From positions 1 to 44,301 of the forward strand of contig NZ_BLAF01000082.1 of assembly GCF_009687885.1 (NCBI RefSeq): DNA of 44,301 bases, given 5' to 3'. The position numbers were made by a program, and so were the translations under genes. The notes under the pieces are model-generated. The model was not told the origin of the DNA. It made no database searches and was given only the letters and a program-made list of their open reading frames with translations. This stretch comes from Acrocarpospora pleiomorpha (GTDB lineage: Bacteria; Actinomycetota; Actinomycetes; Streptosporangiales; Streptosporangiaceae). Of the stretch, positions 8,624 to 16,515 are shown in pieces (the first letter of the stretch is position 1; each line of letters starts with the position of its first letter).

Positions 8624-8763
8624 AAAGCGTTGACGGCCCTCGGACGGACATCACTTGGCGTATCTCAAAGTGTTGACGGCTTTCTCGGGCGGACATCACT
8701 TGGCGTGCCTCAGGGGGTTGACAGTTCCTCGGGTGGGGCTGACATCACCTGGCGAACCTCGAT
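8542..8763 (-). repeat. Five ~43-bp tandem repeats across the DGPF/sigma junction
   Basis: Units begin at 8542, 8586, 8627, 8670 and 8715 (41-49 bp each). On the plus strand each starts G(C/T/G)GTTGAC. Most share CTCGGACGGACATCACTTGG and end near GTGCCTCAAG. Unit 5 encodes the C-terminus of the DGPF protein. Unit 1 lies at the beginning of the sigma factor. On the coding strand the units carry GAGGAG-like and CCGTCAAC motifs. Confidence 0.85.
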
Positions 8764-9117
8764 CGGCATGTTGAGCGGCTTGCCGCCCGGTCCAGGTGCG
8801 GCCGAGACGAACGCGGCGAGCTCGAACGCTCGCTCCTGGCTTTCGCAGTCCAAGATCCAGTAGCCGACCAGAAACTCCTTCGTCTCTGGATAGGGACCGT
8901 CGGTGACCACGGGGATCCCACCGTCGCCGGCTCGCACTGTCCTGGCCTGGTCGGGCATCGCCAGCCCCTGCGCGTCCACGAGTTCCCCCGAGGCAGTGAA
9001 CTTCTCGGTCACGCCGTGCATGAACTCGATGTGCGCCATGACATCTTCCGGCGGCCACGTGCTGATCGGCGGAAACTCGGCCTGCTGCCCGAACTGCATG
9101 AGCATCATGTATTTCAT
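8710..9117 (-). CDS. DGPF-domain (YCII-related) protein
   Basis: This 135-residue YCII/DGPF-fold protein carries the defining VVTDGPYPETKEFLVGYWIL motif and the usual MKYMMLMQFG start and EVRQVM ending. DGPF proteins are small ferredoxin-like-fold proteins typically encoded next to ECF42 sigma factors and are probably part of the same response. The biochemical activity is unknown. AAGGAG lies about 7 bases upstream of the ATG at 9117. The last codons (EELSTP) come from the first unit of the tandem repeats that continue toward the sigma factor gene, with which it is probably co-transcribed. Confidence 0.9.
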   Translation of the reverse strand: MKYMMLMQFGQQAEFPPISTWPPEDVMAHIEFMHGVTEKFTASGELVDAQGLAMPDQARTVRAGDGGIPVVTDGPYPETKEFLVGYWILDCESQERAFELAAFVSAAPGPGGKPLNMPIEVRQVMSAPPEELSTP

Positions 9118-9951
9118 CTCTCGGCTCCTTCGACGCCCGCGCCCTACTCGGCGCTCTCACGTGTAGGTAGAAGCAGGCCACCACGTTCTCTACATCCTCC
9201 CGAGCATCCAGGACAAATCTCAACAAGAGGCCGGAGAGCGGCCGGCCGAGGGAGCGAGGAGGTCCAGGCGATGGCGGTCGTGGGCGGTGGAGAGGCTGAG
9301 GTGACGGCTATGCGCGGTGGTGATGCTCGGGCGCGAGGAGGGTTCAGCCGGGAGGGCCACGCGAGGCTCACGTGACTCACGCAGCGGTGGTCACGGTGGC
9401 GTGGAGGGCGCCAGGAGGAGGGCCAGATGGAGGTCCGGGCGATGGCGGTTGCGGGCCGAGAGGCTCAGGTGATGGCCATGCGCGGACGGGATGCTCGGGC
9501 GCGGGGAGGGTTCAGCCGGAGGGCCACGCGATGGTGGTCACGGTGGTGAGAGGGCCAGCCAGGAAGAGGAGGGACAGGCTGCGGCGGTTGCGGGTGGCAA
9601 GCCGGGTTAGGCGATGGCGCTCACGGTCAGGCGCTTACGGTCAGGCGATGGCGGTCACGGCCGGGCGAGAGGGCCCTGATGAGAGGGCCCGGGCGGAGGC
9701 CAGAAAGTGACGGCGGGCAAGACGGCGGGCAAGGCGCTGGACAAAGTGGAAGGTCAGGTGAGGAGCCCAGGTGGTGGCGTGTGGTCTGGTGTTGGGAGGT
9801 GGAAGCCTGGGGCTGGGAGAAATTGGTGTTCGTTAATGCGGGGGGAATGTGGGCGTATTTGGTGTTGGGCGTCCGGAAAGTGTGGTGAAGGACGGTGGGT
9901 GGGTTGTTGGGAAAGTGCGTGTTGGTGTGAGGTGGGTTGGTTGGTGGGGGG
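9118..9951. other. Gene-free repetitive region
   Basis: About 830 bases with no believable gene. The first 120 bases would carry the DGPF promoter. 9257-9600 is a degenerate direct repeat. 9600-9710 continues with short GGCGATGGCGGTCACGG-like pieces. 9800-9950 is G/T-rich on the plus strand with long G-rich runs. Open frames here have unnatural composition. Confidence 0.5.
9257..9548 (+). repeat. Degenerate ~120-145-bp direct repeat, two copies
   Basis: Copy A (about 9257-9400) and copy B (about 9428-9548) share blocks such as GGCGATGGCGGT, GAGAGGCT, ATGCGCGG, GATGCTCGGGCGCG, AGGGTTCAGCCG and GGAGGGCCACGCGA in the same order. A partial third copy may start near 9567. No coding function was found. 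Confidence 0.7.
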
Positions 9952-10293
9952 TTAGTCGGCTTCGGCTTGGCGGCGGCGTTCGTTGTAGGCGCGCATGCGG
10001 GCGGGGTAGCCCGTGAGTTGCACGTCGTACACGGGGAGTGCGAGGTCGCGGGCGACCTTCTTGATGACTGCGGGGGAGCCGACTCGGCGGCGGGTCCATT
10101 CGCCGTCGTGCGCGATCGCGACGGCGGTGGTGTCGGTCGCGAAGGTTTCCGGCTCGACGTAGAACTCGACGCCCCTTCGTGACTTGGCGAACTCGATCAG
10201 GGCCTCGATGTCCTGATCGGTTGCCTCACGGTCGAATTTGGCGACCTTGGGGCCGCGATTGCGCCTAAGGCCGTAGCGGTCACGCCATCTCAT
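9952..10293 (-). CDS. Conserved actinobacterial protein of unknown function
   Basis: This 113-residue basic, soluble protein begins MRWRDRYGLRRNRGPKVAKF. I recognise it as a small conserved actinobacterial family, sometimes loosely labelled oxidoreductase, without established function. Central segments are REATDQDIEALIEFAKSRRG and FYVEPETFATDTTAVAIAHD. The C-terminus (LPVYDVQLTGYPARMRAYNE) is family-like. The frame extends upstream to 10422, but the conserved start and the TATATAAGGGG immediately before the ATG at 10293 favour the short form. That sequence gives a -10-like hexamer and an SD-like AAGGGG almost touching the start. It is divergent from the DUF1707 gene. Confidence 0.75.
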   Translation of the reverse strand: MRWRDRYGLRRNRGPKVAKFDREATDQDIEALIEFAKSRRGVEFYVEPETFATDTTAVAIAHDGEWTRRRVGSPAVIKKVARDLALPVYDVQLTGYPARMRAYNERRRQAEAD

Positions 10294-10504
10294 ACCCCTT
10301 ATATACCGGTCCTGAGCGCAAGTCGGTGACAATGAGGGCGCTCCCGGGGTTCCGTGGGGGACATCCCGGATGGACCGCGGCCCTGTCTCGATCGAATATG
10401 AGTAGGCGAGAGGCCACGTCATCGCGGTGGCGAGGCAGACTCGAAGGGGAAGTGGTCGCGCGTACCCGCACGGCTGCTCGGATCGACGGAAGGTAAGGCT
10501 TTTG

Positions 10505-11113
10505 ATGCCGGCGGCAGCGACACCACCGTGGCCGGGCGGCGCGCCCGCGCCGCACCCTCAGCTCCGGGTGACCAACGATGATCGAGACCAGGTGGTCGAG
10601 CACGTCAAGGCCGCGTACGCGGAGGGGCGTCTCGATAAGGACGAGATGGACGAACGCCTCCACCTCGCCATGACGGCCAGGACCCACGCCGACCTCATGC
10701 CGATCATGACCGACCTGTACGGCTCCCGCCCCCCGTACATCCCACCACCGCCTTCCCTGACCCCGGTGCACGCGACCCAGCTCCCGCGCCCCATGGCCCG
10801 GGACGCGGCCGACCGTGTGGTGGCCTCGGCCGCCCACCTGATCAGTCTGACCGGCCTGTTCGTCGTCGGCCCGCTGATCATGCTTCTCACGGCCGGCAAG
10901 TCGTCCCCCTACGTCCGCAGACACGCCGTCGAGGCCCTGAACTTCCATCTGACCGTTCTGGGGGCGACCTTCCTGCTTCCGATCACGGTCATCGGAATCG
11001 TCCTGATCCCGGTGATCTGGGTCCTCGGGTTCGCCCTGTCCGTTGTCGGCGGCGTCTCCGCCCTGGCCGAGGGCGACTTCCGCTACCCCTTCACGCTCCG
11101 GCTGATCAAGTAG
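10505..11113 (+). CDS. DUF1707/DUF4870 membrane protein
   Basis: This 202-residue protein joins an N-terminal DUF1707 domain to a C-terminal DUF4870 (Tic20-like) membrane domain. DUF1707 is seen in LRVTNDDRDQVVEHVKAAYA and EGRLDKDEMDERLHLAMTAR. DUF4870 is seen in YVRRHAVEALNFHLTVLGAT with two or three membrane segments. A Pro-rich linker separates them. DUF1707 is a SHOCT-like short helical domain of unknown role. The start ATG 10505 has GAAGG about 12 bases upstream. An upstream in-frame ATG at 10427 lacks family similarity. A strong hairpin follows the stop. Confidence 0.87.
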   Translation: MPAAATPPWPGGAPAPHPQLRVTNDDRDQVVEHVKAAYAEGRLDKDEMDERLHLAMTARTHADLMPIMTDLYGSRPPYIPPPPSLTPVHATQLPRPMARDAADRVVASAAHLISLTGLFVVGPLIMLLTAGKSSPYVRRHAVEALNFHLTVLGATFLLPITVIGIVLIPVIWVLGFALSVVGGVSALAEGDFRYPFTLRLIK

Positions 11114-11145
11114 CCACCACCGCGCACCCCCCAAGCGGTGGTGGC
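11113..11145 (+). terminator. Hairpin terminator after the DUF1707/DUF4870 gene
   Basis: A perfect 11-bp stem (GCCACCACCGC at 11113-11123 with GCGGTGGTGGC at 11135-11145) and an 11-base loop start on the last base of the stop codon. There is no T-tract. It may serve both directions, since the next gene converges from the minus strand. Confidence 0.7.
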
Positions 11146-11160
11146 CACCACTCGATAAGG

Positions 11161-11429
11161 TCAGAACCCGATTTCGCTGCGGATCAGGATGACCGTCCCG
11201 CGATCAGGCAGCTCGCGCTCGAATATCAGGATCTTTCCCAGGAACGACGGCTGGCCGTACACCTTCTGGCACCGCGCCCACTCCCGGGGCAGCGAGCATG
11301 TCCGGATGCGGCGTAGCGCGGTGTCCAGGTCCGCGACCACCTTCTGCGCGCCGACCACCCAGATGGCCTGCCGCGCTCGCTCAAACGCCTGTCCGAGCCC
11401 GCGGACCGTGGGGGCAGTCCCCGGGATCA
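11161..11429 (-). CDS. Hypothetical protein, start unresolved
   Basis: A minus-strand frame with strong G/C third-position bias encodes RGLGQAFERARQAIWVVGAQ, a Cys-containing middle (IRTCSLPREWARCQKVYGQ) and LGKILIFERELPDRGTVILI, ending at 11161. I do not recognise the family. No ATG lies in the well-biased part. An ATG at 11535 would put the first ~36 codons inside the rlpA-like gene in another frame, where codon bias belongs to that gene. Translation may re-initiate near the rlpA stop (11427-11429), or at a GTG near 11350 giving about 64 residues. It may alternatively be a truncated gene fused to this site. Confidence 0.5.
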
Positions 11430-12173
11430 GCCGTCGAGGACCTCGTAGCGCACGCGCATGATGCCCGTGTGCAGGTCGCCGATGGCGTCGTAGGCGGCGC
11501 GCGAAAGGTCCAGGCACAGGCCGCCGTTGCCCCACGGCCCACGGTCGTTGATCCGGACCACGACGGACTTGCCGCTGGTGGGGTTGATCACCCTGACCTT
11601 GCTGTGCATCGGGATGGATCGATGGGCGGCGGTCAGCGCGTTGGGATTGAAGCGCTCGCCGCTGGCCGTGGTCTGCTCCTCCTGGTAGTAGGCCGCCTTG
11701 CAGCTGCCGGACGAGACCACCCGCGCGTTCGACTCCGAAGCTGTCGGGCTCGCCGACGGTTCCGCGCGAACCGGAGCCTCCTCGCTCGGCTCAGCGCTGG
11801 CACCTGCGGAAGCGCCGGTATCCGAGGGGTTCGGCTCCGTGCTCGGGCTGGGCGCGGTTGGTTTCGTGCTCGCCGCGGGGGAACTCGGTTCAGCGCCCGC
11901 GGACGTCGGTTCACCGGCCTTCGACTGAGCCGACCCGGCCCTCGACCCCGCGCCCGGCTTCTCCGGCGTACGCACCGGCGGATGACCCTTCGCCGTAGAC
12001 GTCGCGGCAGGCGCGGACCGGGCCATCCTGGCAACGTCAAGCTCGGGCTCCCTGGTCACCGACCACGCCGTCACGGCAGCGGCGGTCACACTGCCGGTGA
12101 CGACCACCGCCACCACAATCCGACGCGCGGGAGAACCCTTACTGGGGGAGGAATGCCGGCCCAACGAAACCAC
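11427..12173 (-). CDS. RlpA-like double-psi beta-barrel cell-wall protein
   Basis: This 248-residue protein has a single N-terminal membrane segment (residues ~15-35, RRIVVAVVVTGSVTAAAVTA), a ~120-residue Ser/Pro/Ala/Glu-rich linker and a C-terminal RlpA-like double-psi beta-barrel. The barrel is shown by SCKAAYYQEEQTTASGERF, LTAAHRSIPMHSKV, VVVRINDRGPWGNGGLCLDL and SRAAYDAIGDL. RlpA proteins act on or bind peptidoglycan; the Pseudomonas member is a lytic transglycosylase. Expansin-like or Rpf-like roles are known in related barrels, so activity is inferred. GTG 12173 is the most plausible start, with AAGG three bases upstream. The frame continues to 12431 through AT-richer, non-family sequence. 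Confidence 0.83.
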   Translation of the reverse strand: MVSLGRHSSPSKGSPARRIVVAVVVTGSVTAAAVTAWSVTREPELDVARMARSAPAATSTAKGHPPVRTPEKPGAGSRAGSAQSKAGEPTSAGAEPSSPAASTKPTAPSPSTEPNPSDTGASAGASAEPSEEAPVRAEPSASPTASESNARVVSSGSCKAAYYQEEQTTASGERFNPNALTAAHRSIPMHSKVRVINPTSGKSVVVRINDRGPWGNGGLCLDLSRAAYDAIGDLHTGIMRVRYEVLDG

Positions 12174-12381
12174 AGTCCTTGATCGGGAGGGAAACAGGAC
12201 AACAACGACTACCCAATCCCATAACAGGTCATTGGACATCTTTACGGAACATATGCGACAAATCGCCCATATGCGTATTGATGTGACCCATCTCACAGCG
12301 CCCCAAAGCGGGAGCCTAGAGCGCCGACCCAGAACCGAACCGCCAAATATAACGAATTCGCATAGATCGCCAAGCCGCTGA

Positions 12382-13896
12382 TCAGGGCAAAAGCGCCTGA
12401 ACCATCCCGATCGTGTCGGCTTCCTCCGCACGCTTATCCGGCCGATACCGGAGCACCCGCGCGAACCTCAACGCCATCCCGCCGGGATACCGCGTCGACC
12501 GCTGCACGCCATCAAAGGCGATTTCCACCACCATCACCGGCTTGACGGTGACCGTCCACCCATCGGTGGGCCCATCCGCCAGCCGCAGGAACTGCTCGGT
12601 CTGCCACGCGAGCAGCTCATCGGTCAACCCCTTGAACGTCTTCCCGAGCATGACATATCCGCCGGTCTCCGGATCCAGCGCACCAAGATGGAGATTGGAC
12701 AGCTTCCCCTCCCGCCGGCCATGCCCCCACTCGACCGCCAGCACCACCAGATCCAGCGTGTGCCGAGGCTTGACCTTGATCCACCCGGCCCCCCGCCGCC
12801 CCGCCGCATAGGCCGTCTGAGGCGCTTTCACGACCACACCCTCATGCCCCCGCCGCACCGCGTCCGCGAAGAACGCCTCCCCCTCATCCGCGTCCCCGGT
12901 CACCAGCCGCGGCGCGATCAACTCCGCCGGTACGGCTCCCGCCAGCGCCGCATGCCGCTCCGCGTCCGGCAGATCCAGCAGATCCACCCCATCCACCCGC
13001 AACGCGTCAAAGAAGAACACACTCAACGGCACCTCCCGCGGCCCGACCTTCGTCGCCACCCGCGCGGCCGTCACCTGGAACGGCTCCGGCCACCCGTCCG
13101 CCCGCAGCGCGATGACCTCCCCGTCCAGCACCAGATCCGTACGCTCCAGCCCCAGCATCGCCTCTACCAGCTCGGGCACCTGCGCCGTGATGTCATCCAG
13201 CGTCCGCGTGAACACCCCGACGTGATCGCCCGACCGGTGCGCCTGCACCCGCACCCCGTCCAGCTTCCACTCCACGGCCGCCGGCCCGCCGATCTTCTCC
13301 AGCGCGGCCGTGACGGTCGGCGCGCTCTGCGCCAGCATGGGCGCGACCGGACGCCCGACCTCCAGATGGAAGTCGCGCAGCGCGTCCACCCCACCGGCCA
13401 GCGCCGCCGCCCCCACGGCGGGCAGCCACCCGCGCAACATGAGCGCCCGCCGCACTTCAGCCGACGGCACGGCAGCCGCCTTGGCGATGGCCTCGATCAT
13501 CACCCCGTCGAGCGCGCCCTGCCGCAGCTCCCCGGTCAGCAGCCGCCCCAGAAAGGTCTGCTCCGGCCGCGTGGCCGCCCCGAACAGCTCGGCGACCAGC
13601 TGCTTGCGCGCCGCCTGCGACCCCTGCCCCGACTGGGCCTTGATGCGTTCGAGCAGCGCGTCGATCTGGGTCAGCGTGGCCGTGGCGGCCAGCCGGGGCT
13701 CGGGCAGCTCCTGCAGGCTCCGCCAGCCCACGCCGATCTGCCGCTGCGGCAACTCCCCGGACAGGTACGCGATGGCGATCTCGGCCTCGTCAGGCCCGAC
13801 TCTGCCCAGCAACTCGGCCAGATGCCTGATCTTGGCCAGGCGGGCCGACTCTGCGGCCACCGCGGCGGAGGTCCTGGCAAGATCGATCAGCAACAC
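12382..13896 (-). CDS. lig: ATP-dependent DNA ligase
   Basis: This 504-residue ATP-dependent DNA ligase is of the type found in many actinobacteria beside the essential NAD-dependent LigA (LigB-like). An N-terminal helical DNA-binding domain (~1-200) precedes the adenylation domain, with motif I WKLDGVRVQAHR (nucleophile Lys211), LVLDGEVIAL, FFFDALRVDGVDLLDLP and HEGVVVKAPQTAYAAGRRG, then WIKVKPRHTLDLVVLAVEWG. The OB domain ends in RFARVLRYRPDKRAEEADT. It seals nicks in duplex DNA in an ATP-dependent reaction and probably serves repair. The start is GTG 13896 with a weak purine-rich stretch upstream. It is transcribed toward the rlpA-like gene, with ~210 bases between. Confidence 0.95.
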   Translation of the reverse strand: MLLIDLARTSAAVAAESARLAKIRHLAELLGRVGPDEAEIAIAYLSGELPQRQIGVGWRSLQELPEPRLAATATLTQIDALLERIKAQSGQGSQAARKQLVAELFGAATRPEQTFLGRLLTGELRQGALDGVMIEAIAKAAAVPSAEVRRALMLRGWLPAVGAAALAGGVDALRDFHLEVGRPVAPMLAQSAPTVTAALEKIGGPAAVEWKLDGVRVQAHRSGDHVGVFTRTLDDITAQVPELVEAMLGLERTDLVLDGEVIALRADGWPEPFQVTAARVATKVGPREVPLSVFFFDALRVDGVDLLDLPDAERHAALAGAVPAELIAPRLVTGDADEGEAFFADAVRRGHEGVVVKAPQTAYAAGRRGAGWIKVKPRHTLDLVVLAVEWGHGRREGKLSNLHLGALDPETGGYVMLGKTFKGLTDELLAWQTEQFLRLADGPTDGWTVTVKPVMVVEIAFDGVQRSTRYPGGMALRFARVLRYRPDKRAEEADTIGMVQALLP

Positions 13897-13947
13897 AGGG
13901 TAATCCTGCCCTAGTCCGCTGTAATGCCGCCAGTTCCCGGCATGACA

Positions 13948-13974
13948 CAGCCCCCGGCGGCGGGCCGGGGGCTG
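13948..13974 (-). terminator. Hairpin terminator downstream of the FKBP gene
   Basis: A perfect 11-bp stem (CAGCCCCCGGC with GCCGGGGGCTG) and a 5-base loop lie 12 bases beyond the FKBP stop codon. Confidence 0.75.
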
Positions 13975-13986
13975 GAATCGCCAGGG

Positions 13987-14361
13987 TCAGCCGACGTCGA
14001 GCAGGTCCACAACGAAGATCAAAGTCTCACCGGGCTTGATCGCGCGACCGGCGCCCCGGTTGCCGTAACCCAGGTGGGGCGGGATGGTGAGGCGGCGGCG
14101 CCCGCCGACCTTCATGCCGGCGACGCCCTGGTCCCAGCCCGCGATGACCTGGCCACCGCCGAGCGGGAACTGGAAGGCCTGGCCGCGGTTCCACGACGCG
14201 TCGAACTCTTCGCCGCTCGAGAACGCGACACCGACATAATGCACACTCACGGTATGCCCGGGCTTGGCCTCCGCGCCGTTGCCCTCGACCAGGTCGACGA
14301 TCTCCAGGTCGGAGGGCGGGTTGCCCTCGGGGAAGTCGATCTCGGGCCTTTCGAGTGCCAC
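13987..14361 (-). CDS. FKBP-type peptidyl-prolyl cis-trans isomerase
   Basis: This is a 124-residue, single-domain FKBP without signal peptide, so probably cytoplasmic. It catalyses cis-trans isomerisation of Xaa-Pro bonds. The core is VSVHYVGVAFSSGEEFDASW, FPLGGGQVIAGWDQGVAGMK, VGGRRRLTIPPHLGYGNRGA and TLIFVVDLLDVG, with the aromatic and Asp residues of the FKBP pocket (Y, F, D, VI, W, Y). GTG 14361 has AAGGAG six bases upstream, which fixes the start. The frame continues upstream to 14520 without family similarity. It lies downstream of guaB1 on the same strand (156-base gap) and ends in a strong hairpin. Confidence 0.95.
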   Translation of the reverse strand: MALERPEIDFPEGNPPSDLEIVDLVEGNGAEAKPGHTVSVHYVGVAFSSGEEFDASWNRGQAFQFPLGGGQVIAGWDQGVAGMKVGGRRRLTIPPHLGYGNRGAGRAIKPGETLIFVVDLLDVG

Positions 14362-14516
14362 GTGGGTCTCCTTGTTCCAGCGCGCCTCTCGGTTGCCAGG
14401 CGGCGAAGCCGCCCGCGTCCGGCAGAGGTGGCGCGCCCCCAGGCCGGCGGCCGATCGTGGTTCCGACCGACCAGCCGACTCTACCGGGCGCCACTGGATC
14501 ACCGGCGGCTTCCCCA

Positions 14517-15956
14517 TCACCAGCTCTGGTGCAGCGGCATGCCCTCGGTGTAACCAGAGGAGCTCTGTACGCCCACGACCGCCCGCTCATGGAATTCCGC
14601 CAGGCTGGCCGCCCCCGCGTACGTGCACGCGGACCGCAACCCGGCCACGATCTCGTCGATCTGATCTTCCACCGAGGGCCGAACCGGATCCAGATACATC
14701 CGCGAGGTCGAGATGCCCTCCTCGAACAGCGCCTTGCGCGCCCGTTCGAACGGCGTGTCCTCCGCCGTACGCAACCGAACGGCACGAGCCGACGCCATTC
14801 CATAATTTTCCTTGTATTTCCGCCCGTCGGCGGAGGTACGGGTATCCCCGGGCGACTCGTACGTCCCGGCGAACCACGAGCCGATCATGACATTGGACGC
14901 CCCGGCCGCCAGCGCGAGGGCGACGTCACGCGGATGCCGTACCCCGCCATCGGCCCAGATGTGGCGATTCAAGCGGCGGGCCTCGGCGGCGCACTCCAGC
15001 ACGGCCGAGAACTGCGGACGCCCGACGCCCGTCATCATCCGGGTCGTGCACATCGCGCCGGGCCCGACCCCGACCTTGACGATGTCGGCCCCGGCCTCGA
15101 CCAGATCCCGGACCCCGGCCGCGGTGACCACGTTGCCCGCCACGATCGGCACCCCGGGCGCCAGCGCCCGCACCGCGACGAGCGCGGCCAGCATCTTCTC
15201 CTGATGCCCGTGCGCCGTGTCGACGACGAGCGTGTCGGCTCCCGCGTCGAGCAGTTCCTTCGCCTTCGCGGCGACATCGCCGTTGATCCCGACGGCCGCC
15301 GCGACCCGCAGGCGCCCTGAGGGGTCCACCGCGGGCTGGTAGAGGGTGGCCCGCAGTGCCCCCGTACGGGTGAGAATGCCGACCAGCCGCCCCTCCCCGT
15401 CGACCACGGGAGCGAGCCGGTGCCGGCCCTCGTGCAGCGCGCCGAAGGCGGTCTGAGGGTCGACGCCCTGCGGCAGCGTCTGCGGGGATTCGGTCATGAC
15501 CTGGGAGAGCTGGGTGAACATGTCCACGCCCTGGCAGTCCGCCTCGGTCACGACCCCGATCGGCCGGTTGTCCCAGTCGACCACGATGACCGCGCCGTGT
15601 GACCGTTTGGGCAGCAGGTTGAGCGCGTCTCCCACGGTGTCGTGCGGGGTGAGCGTGATCGGCGTGTCATGAATGAGATCGCGTCCTTTAACCCATTCGA
15701 TGACGTTCGCCACCACATCTATGGGAATGTCCTGCGGAATCACGGTAAGTCCGCCGCGTCTGGCCACGGTCTCCGCCATCCGGCGGCCGGCGACCGCGGT
15801 CATGTTGGCGACGACCACGGGGATGGTGGTGCCCGTCCCGTCATGGGCGGATAGATCCACGGTAAGTCTCGACCCGATGTCCGACCTGGACGGGACCATG
15901 AACACGTCGCTGTAGGTCAGGTCATACGGCGGGGTTATGTCGTTGAGAAATCGCAC
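14517..15956 (-). CDS. guaB1: GuaB1-family IMP dehydrogenase/GMP reductase-like enzyme
   Basis: This 479-residue TIM-barrel enzyme of the IMPDH/GMPR superfamily has a CBS-domain pair inserted at ~95-215 (TPHDTVGDALNLLPKRSHGA; VDPQTAFGALHEGRHRLAPV). The catalytic Cys lies in GVGPGAMCTTRMMTGVG. Other family blocks are VVDTAHGHQEKMLAAL, IVAGNVVTAAGVRDLVEAGA and IWADGGVRHPRDVALALAAG. Mycobacterial GuaB1 has been shown to act as a CBS-containing GMP reductase (GMP plus NADPH to IMP and ammonia), so purine salvage is the likely role rather than IMP oxidation. GTG 15956 is the start, giving VRFLNDITPPYDLTYSDVF. It is divergent from the GyrI-like gene. Confidence 0.93.
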   Translation of the reverse strand: MRFLNDITPPYDLTYSDVFMVPSRSDIGSRLTVDLSAHDGTGTTIPVVVANMTAVAGRRMAETVARRGGLTVIPQDIPIDVVANVIEWVKGRDLIHDTPITLTPHDTVGDALNLLPKRSHGAVIVVDWDNRPIGVVTEADCQGVDMFTQLSQVMTESPQTLPQGVDPQTAFGALHEGRHRLAPVVDGEGRLVGILTRTGALRATLYQPAVDPSGRLRVAAAVGINGDVAAKAKELLDAGADTLVVDTAHGHQEKMLAALVAVRALAPGVPIVAGNVVTAAGVRDLVEAGADIVKVGVGPGAMCTTRMMTGVGRPQFSAVLECAAEARRLNRHIWADGGVRHPRDVALALAAGASNVMIGSWFAGTYESPGDTRTSADGRKYKENYGMASARAVRLRTAEDTPFERARKALFEEGISTSRMYLDPVRPSVEDQIDEIVAGLRSACTYAGAASLAEFHERAVVGVQSSSGYTEGMPLHQSW

Positions 15957-16032
15957 GTTATGAACATTCCCTGCGTTCCAGCACGGTATGTAAAGATGAC
16001 GCCGATCAGTTCAGTCGAATGGGGGACCGTCT

Positions 16033-16515
16033 GTGATCATTGTTGACCGGCCAGAGCTGCTCGTCGTCGGCCACGTCGTGCGGACCACGAACGCGGCCGA
16101 GGCCGACCCGGCGCGCGCGCAGCTGCCGGCGCTCTGGGCCCGCGCGGGCGCGCCGGGCGCGTTCGCGCACGTGCCGGGCAGGGCTGACGAGAACGTGTAC
16201 GCGGTGCTCACCGATTACGAGAGCGATCACAACGGCGCGTACACCCAGATCGTCGGCGTCGCGGTGCACACCGCCGCCCGGCTGCCCGAGGGCATGGTCG
16301 CGGTCCGGGTGCCGGGCGTGCCCAGCATGCACCTGGAGGTACGCGGCCCGCTCCCGCAGACCCTGATCGAGGCCTGGCAGTACCTCTGGAAGCACACCGA
16401 GTCCGGCACGGCCCCCGCCCGGGCCTTCACCACCGACGTCGAGGTCCACCATCCGGCGGGCGCGGACCTCTACGTCGCCGTGCGGCCCTCCTACGCGGAG
16501 CCTCAGTCGTCGTAA
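16033..16515 (+). CDS. GyrI-like effector-binding domain protein
   Basis: This 160-residue protein has the fold of the small-molecule-binding domain of AraC/MerR-type regulators (GyrI-like), without a DNA-binding domain. Visible blocks are VDRPELLVVGHVVRTTNAAE, VYAVLTDYESDHNGAYTQIV and EVHHPAGADLYVAVRPSYAE. Standalone members bind or detoxify small ligands; the ligand here is unknown. It starts at GTG 16033 after GGGGGACCG and is transcribed divergently from guaB1. Its 3' end overlaps the stop region of the convergent nitroreductase gene by about 13 bases. Confidence 0.82.
   Translation: MIIVDRPELLVVGHVVRTTNAAEADPARAQLPALWARAGAPGAFAHVPGRADENVYAVLTDYESDHNGAYTQIVGVAVHTAARLPEGMVAVRVPGVPSMHLEVRGPLPQTLIEAWQYLWKHTESGTAPARAFTTDVEVHHPAGADLYVAVRPSYAEPQSS

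Noticed and set aside
9372..9955. Plus-strand Gly/Arg-rich open frames in the repeat region
   Set aside because: They arise from the repetitive G-rich DNA. Codon bias is unlike real genes here and there are no ribosome sites.
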